In this document: positions 59,601-64,000 of the stretch, one piece after another
Numbering within the stretch: the first letter of the stretch is position 1
Layout of the letters: each line of letters begins with the position of its first letter
DNA from: Ampelocalamus luodianensis
Lineage: Eukaryota; Streptophyta; Magnoliopsida; Poales; Poaceae
NCBI GenBank assembly: GCA_036346255.1
Contig: CM070620.1
Coordinates: forward strand, 56,840,522 to 56,904,521
Reading direction: 5' to 3'
Length of the DNA: 64,000 bases
Notes under the pieces: model-generated
Told to the model about the DNA's origin: nothing
What the model saw: the letters and a program-made list of their open reading frames with translations, nothing else
The model's database searches: none
Made by a program: the position numbers and the translations under genes

Positions 59601-60776
59601 TTCTTAGAAGGGTGAGGCGTATATGTGCTCCGTAGCATATCGTACCTTAAAGATGCCGATTGCATCCTAATATGGGTAGTGAGCCCGTTTGCATTTAATT
59701 GTTTGGATCGGCATTCATCGACGCAACATGTGTGCCGGTTAGCGGATGTTATCGATCGTTGTTTAAGCGAGATCGGTTCACACATGGGGGTCCAACTCAA
59801 TAGTGTTAGCTTGTTGAAAAATACCAAATCTTAGTTTCCCCGGTCGGCATACCAAAGGAAGTATGTCATCATTCGGAGGCATCCGAAGGCAACGGGCTAG
59901 CTAAGTCATGTGGGTAAAGATGTACACCTGCGCAGGTATAAAGCTGCTCGAATAGCGTGTCCACGGTCATGGACGATAACTTGAGTTGATGTCACTGTAT
60001 AGAAGTTTTGATTTTCAAATCTGGTTTGGTTTTGGTTTAGCATGAGGATTCATGCATCGCATCGTTTACATTTAATGTCTTTACTTACTGTTCTGGTCCA
60101 ACTTTGATTTATTAAATTGCTTTATCAAAATTTAGCATTTGTAGGTTAAGATGTATCGCTTTATGCAAACCTGAACCTTTATACCTTCCTGTTGAAACCT
60201 TATGCATGTGTAAATTCTATTCCTTTGGTTAGGCTCTAATAAACACTTTATTTTATTAGTTTGTGTAAGACTTGCTGAGTACCTTCCGTACTCAAGGAGC
60301 TATCACCTATTGTTGCAGGTGAGGGTGGTTATCTTTATGAAGTACCCGTTAGCGCCGATCAGGGTGACGCTAACGAGTAAAGCTACTTCTTTCCTCCACG
60401 CAATCGCCTGCGGGTAGATGAGACCATTGGTGGACTTTGATCTTTTATTTTGCTTCCGCTGTTGAACTTGTTGTAGTGACCAAGTCACTCCATAATGTAG
60501 TACTAAAACCGCAAGTTGTAAACTTATGTTTAATTATGTCAATGTATGACTTGTATGTATTTAATGCAATGTTGTTGAAGGATATATATGCAATGGTCGT
60601 TGATCCTGGGAACCATTGTGAGATATATATATCAGGAATCTGTTTATTGGATTTGTCACTTGTTAAATTTATACCTTTAGCATGATCTTTAATAAAGGGC
60701 AACACTGTTCCTTAATTAAGAATTGTGCTCTGATATAATTTTAATTAAGTACATTTCAATAACCGGTGTCCTCACA
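56620..60776 (+). repeat. A3 5' LTR
   Basis: This 4.16-kb LTR ends GGTGTCCTCACA at 60776. U3 dyad repeats about 57260-57680; GGGACCCACATGTCAT at about 57832; TATA box 58008-58015; donor-like CTGGTAAGC with GT at 58231-58232; stem-loop 59221-59245. The GTCGG...CCGAC stem near 58515 and the CGTATATG/CATAT arms near 59628-59650 are also kept. The terminal TG has become CG. Confidence 0.88.
58008..58015 (+). promoter_or_regulatory. TATA box of A3 5' LTR
   Basis: TATATAAA within a longer TA run, followed by CCCTAGC, at the same place as in A1 and A2. It drives rightward transcription, back to back with the A2 TATA box at 54452-54459. Confidence 0.65.
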
Positions 60777-60780
60777 GCGT

Positions 60781-60791
60781 TGGTATCGAGC
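60781..60791 (+). other. Primer-binding site of A3
   Basis: TGGTATCGAGC lies four bases after the LTR. It equals TGGTATCAGAGC with one A missing in CAG, again a CAG-to-CG difference. Confidence 0.8.
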
Positions 60792-60994
60792 ATCGTTGCA
60801 CGTAGGTTAGAAGTAGTATGGCCGAAGTAATTAGAGAGTCTTCTGGGAAAATTATTTTCAAGCAGTAATATATTTTCGAAAGCTTAAGTATGACATCTTT
60901 TATTTCTTATCTTTCTTAATATCAATTCTTGTCCCAACTTTCTGTTGGTTTTTCTAAAAGTGAATTGTTTCTTACCTTGTCCTTTTGTCTATAG

Positions 60995-61822
60995 ATGAGT
61001 GGGTCGTACTTGGTCAAGGAGACCCGAGCTGAGGATGTTGATGGGTTTCCAGCTTTGCTGCGGGACATGATGTGGCGATCCAATTTCACATACCAGCCGG
61101 AGTATGCCATCTATGGACGAGACCGAAGCCCAGGGATGGAGGAGTATTGTGCCTTCATCAACGTTATCGCTAGGCATGTAGCCGGCAGTGTTCCCTACTG
61201 TGTCCAAGCACTTACCACCTCTGAGGCTATGGCTGTTCAGGAAGCTGCTAGTAGGATGATGAGCCTTCTTCGTCATGATTTGATGGAATTGTCTCAACCA
61301 CCCTATGCTCACTTCCCGAATCAAGGCCGTACCTCCGAAGTGAGCATGTTCGATGAGATACAGTTTGGAGAAGACCCTCAGGTGCGACAGTTGGCGAGGA
61401 TGGTTCGCATCATGGACCAAATCCATCGCTGCATTGTGATGGAGTTGTGGGAAACTCGGCATCGCCTTAATGAGGCCCAGGAGTACCTGTTACTTGGAGT
61501 CAACATGAACCGCGTTCCTCGCAACGTGCTTTATGGTGACAACGAGACCTCTCCCGCTCTTCTTTGCACCACCTCTTTACCGACTTCGAGTGGCGGTGCG
61601 TGCTGTTTATGGACAAGTCGCCAAGCCGGATGATCGAGTTTTCCTCGCACTCTGCGGATGCACCTCACGGAGGTCATCGACCATGTTGGGTTCCCGAGGC
61701 GTCTTATTAGTCCTTTGGATCCTGTTGATCTGGTTCCCTGGAGCTCATCTTTTGAATGAGTTTCCGGTGAACTTTAACCGGATCTTTATGCTAGTACTTC
61801 GACGATGAATCCTCGTGGATAG
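60995..61822 (+). pseudogene. A3 copy of the extra ORF upstream of gag (frameshifted near its end)
   Basis: ATG at 60995 follows CCTTTTGTCTATAG. The frame is open for about 190 codons, through FINVIARHVAGSVPYC, MFDEIQFGEDPQVRQL and WETRHRLNEAQEYLLLGVNM to YGDNETSP. It then shifts in the Pro-rich C-terminal third; the equivalent stop is TAG at 61820-61822. It differs from A2 at about 12 of the first 187 residues. Without the late indels it would match the length in A2. No known domain was recognised. Confidence 0.72.
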
Positions 61823-62121
61823 GTGTCTTGAGTTTAGTAGTTGCCCTTAAATAAAATGTATGTAATAGGGCAATAGTATCTTATACGAATATGTAAGTTC
61901 AACTTTTGGTTTTAATCGACCTTTGTGGCCGACTATCTTTGTGAGGCTGAACAAGAATCTTTTTGTTGTATATATGAAGTTTCTGGTTTTGGTGTTAATC
62001 TGAATGCATGACATAACATAATGCATTATAAGTGTAGTATTTGTTTCTTTACTAATTGCAACCTTGTTTGTGTTTGCCGAGTATATCCTTGTTATGTTGT
62101 TAACCATGATATGGTGACAGG

Positions 62122-63315
62122 ATGACAGGACCTACTACTCGTGCGCAAGCGCAACAAGGGAAGGGCATGTCAACTTCCGTGCCCCATTCTCAGGGAGGGC
62201 CGACTGAACCTTCCAGCTCTCAGGGTCCGCAAGGTGGTCCCCAGGAAGAGGAGCTTCCTCCACCACCTTCTATGGCCGATGTGCTCATGCAGATTGAGCG
62301 CAATCGAATGGGCCAACGCGCATCTGGAGCGGTTGCGCGCAACACTTCTTCACCTGCTGCACCGGTTGTCAGAGCAGGAGGTCACCATGTGCAGGGCAGT
62401 CTTGCTGACTTTCAGCAGACTAACCCGCCAGTGTTCTCTAGCTCTCAAGATCCCATGGAAGCTGAGGACTGGCTTCGGACCATTGAGAAAAAGCTATTAA
62501 TTGCTCAGTGTTCCGAGAGGGAAAAGGTTCTTTTCGCCAGTTATCAACTTGATGGGCCAGCTAGCATATGGTGGGATAACCTCCTTGCCATTCAGCCTGC
62601 TGGACATGTCCCTACTTGGGATGAGTTCGTGGAGGCTTTTCGCGAAGCTCATATTCCTGAAGGAGTCATGATGATCAAGCAACATGAATTCCTCACTCTC
62701 AAGCAAGGGCGAAAATCTGTGACCGAATATCTTCATGAGTTCAACTTTCTTGCCAGATATGCCCCTGATGATGTTTCGACTGACCTTCGTCGTCGAAACC
62801 GGTTCTTGAATGGGCTATCTGAGGAATTGCAGATGGCTGTAGCTTTGCATGACTTCCGGAATTTCTCTCATTTGGTCAACAAAGCAATTGTGGCCGAGAG
62901 TAAGAGCAAGGCTTTGGAGGAGTCACGCAAGAGACAGCGGACTTCTCAGTTTGTTCCTTGTGGCAGTTCGCCAAGACCTCGCATGTGGGTGCCTAGACAA
63001 CCGCGAGCACCAGCTCCATTTGCACCAAGGGCGGCAGTGTTTGCCCCTCGTCCATCCTCTTCCACTAATCAATCAAGGCCTAGTGGAAACCGGCCACCAG
63101 CTGTTGTGACTGTCAGGCCGGGAGTTATATGTTACCATTGTGGGCGTCCAGGGCATTTTGCCAATAAGTGCTATGCCAAGGCTCAAGGGATACCACCTAT
63201 TTCACCTTCCCCAGCTATTGTGCGTTCTGCACCACCTTCCCGATCGTGGTCAAGCGACCACTGTTCGGTTAGTCGTGTGAATCAGACACTCTCGAGGAAG
63301 CAACCGTCACTCTGA
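62122..63315 (+). CDS. gag: A3 gag (capsid and zinc knuckle)
   Basis: One frame of 397 codons starts at ATG 62122, after GGTGACAG. It contains the N-terminal TTRAQAQQG, a Pro/Gln-rich stretch, and the capsid region (NPPVFSSSQDPMEAEDWLRT to NFSHLVNKAIVAES). A basic Pro-rich linker and the zinc knuckle CYHCGRPGHFANKC at 63130-63171 follow. The frame is lost just after, at 63200-63315, compared with A2, so Gag would lack the read-through into protease. Gag length is close to A2 and A1. It begins 299 nt after the extra ORF's stop. Confidence 0.85.
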   Translation: MTGPTTRAQAQQGKGMSTSVPHSQGGPTEPSSSQGPQGGPQEEELPPPPSMADVLMQIERNRMGQRASGAVARNTSSPAAPVVRAGGHHVQGSLADFQQTNPPVFSSSQDPMEAEDWLRTIEKKLLIAQCSEREKVLFASYQLDGPASIWWDNLLAIQPAGHVPTWDEFVEAFREAHIPEGVMMIKQHEFLTLKQGRKSVTEYLHEFNFLARYAPDDVSTDLRRRNRFLNGLSEELQMAVALHDFRNFSHLVNKAIVAESKSKALEESRKRQRTSQFVPCGSSPRPRMWVPRQPRAPAPFAPRAAVFAPRPSSSTNQSRPSGNRPPAVVTVRPGVICYHCGRPGHFANKCYAKAQGIPPISPSPAIVRSAPPSRSWSSDHCSVSRVNQTLSRKQPSL

Positions 63316-64000
63316 AGTTGTTCTTGGTATGCTCCTAGTTAATTTCAGATTCTTCTTTGTTTTATTTGATTCCGGAGCATCCCATTCATTTGTTAGTAGG
63401 CAGTTTGCTACTCAACATCAGTTAATTGTGCATCATCTTTATCCACCTCATGTCATTCACTCACCGGGATCTGTCTTTATGACTAATCAAGTCTACCGTA
63501 GTGTCAATATAAATATTGAAGGGGTAGACTTTTGGGCTGATTTGATTGTGATAGATTCTAAAGGGTTGGATGTTATCCTGGGAATGGATTGGTTATCCAA
63601 GAACCATGGGCAAATTAATTGTGCTCACAAATCCATTTCTTTAACTAATGAAAGCGGCACTTCAGTCGTTTTTCAATCCAGGACAGTGGGTTCTCATCTG
63701 TGTGCTCACCAAGTTAATACTACTCCTCCCTTGGAGTTAGTACCAATTGTCTGTGAGTATGTTGATGTCTTTCCTAAAGACCTTCCCGGTTTGGCACCAG
63801 ATCGGGAAGTGGAATTTGTTATTGAACTAGTTCCTGGAACTGCTGCTATATCCAGGAGTCCTTATCGAATGCCTGTCAACAAGTTGGTTGAATTAAAGAC
63901 ACAACTCGGAGAATTGCTTGATAAAGGATTTATTCGACCGAGTTCCTCACCTTGGGGATGCCCGGCGATCTTTGTCAAAAAGAAGGACAATACTTTGCGG
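63316..64000 (+). pseudogene. pol: A3 pol: protease and start of reverse transcriptase (cut by window end)
   Basis: The protease loop FDSGASHSFVS is intact (Asp at 63368). The GLDVILGMDWLSKN segment is near 63565-63605, and a linker and the RT N-terminus (DREVEFVIELVPGT, PSSSPWGCPAIFVKKKDNTL) run to the edge. Frames are again offset by small indels around 63300-63350. The rest of pol is outside the window. Confidence 0.82.

Larger units (their letters stand above)
56620..64000 (+). mobile_element. A3: A-family gypsy element, 5' half (cut by window end)
   Basis: This is a plus-strand element with a complete 5' LTR (56620-60776), primer site, extra ORF, gag and protease, ending inside RT at 64000. 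It lies 525 bp from A2 in the opposite orientation. It is more diverged from A1 and A2, and its LTR starts CGTAATAACCCC where the others have TGTAACAGCCCC. Confidence 0.9.

Noticed and set aside
1..64000. Host genes, tRNA/rRNA genes, CRISPR arrays or DNA transposons
   Set aside because: None seen. All stretches can be assigned to LTR retroelement parts.

Overview
The window is intergenic DNA from a large plant nuclear genome. It consists entirely of nested LTR retrotransposons of the Ty3/gypsy superfamily. The plant assignment rests on long LTRs opening TG and closing CA, 5-bp target-site duplications (TSDs), primer-binding sites complementary to initiator tRNA-Met (TGGTATCAGAGC-like), and Gag-Pol polyproteins of chromovirus type (zinc knuckle, DSG protease, FIDD reverse transcriptase, RNase H, HHCC/DDE integrase, chromodomain-like tail ending in an EATWE motif). 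I see no host gene, tRNA, rRNA or CRISPR array. A monocot such as a grass is plausible, but nothing here proves the taxon.

I use working names for the elements. Left block: D1 (minus, 1-4882) lies in an older minus LTR, F (4883-6737). F lies in a plus LTR, G, seen at 6738-8521 and 23282-23502. G also carries the complete plus element A1 (8522-23281, TSD ATATC, LTRs of about 4.37 kb). G lies at the end of a plus LTR, H (23503-23563). H interrupts a minus LTR, E (23564-26601). E interrupts the 5' LTR of the plus element J (26602-30191), whose gag-protease ORF is still readable.

Right block: J is broken at 30191 by the minus element D2 (30192-31819 and 56095-56619). D2's LTR holds two more A-family elements. 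A2 (minus, 31820-56094, TSD CTGTT) is itself split by N (minus, 43151-52544, TSD GCAGG). A3 (plus, 56620 to beyond the window end) starts 525 bp beyond A2, head to head with it.

The A family is the most informative part. Each copy carries, between the tRNA primer site and gag, an extra sense ORF of about 280 codons that I do not recognise. It is intact in A2 and broken by small indels in A1 and A3, and differences between copies fall mainly at third codon positions. Its ATG follows a splice-acceptor-like CTATAG, gag starts just after another acceptor-like ACAG, and all five LTR copies keep a donor-like GGTAAGC downstream of the TATA box. An alternatively spliced expression scheme is a reasonable inference.

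Many of the small indels that break reading frames sit at CAG/CTG/CCG trinucleotides, where one copy reads CAG or CTG and its sister reads CG, TCG or CGA. This looks like a sequencing error linked to CHG methylation, so many apparent frameshifts should not be trusted until checked.
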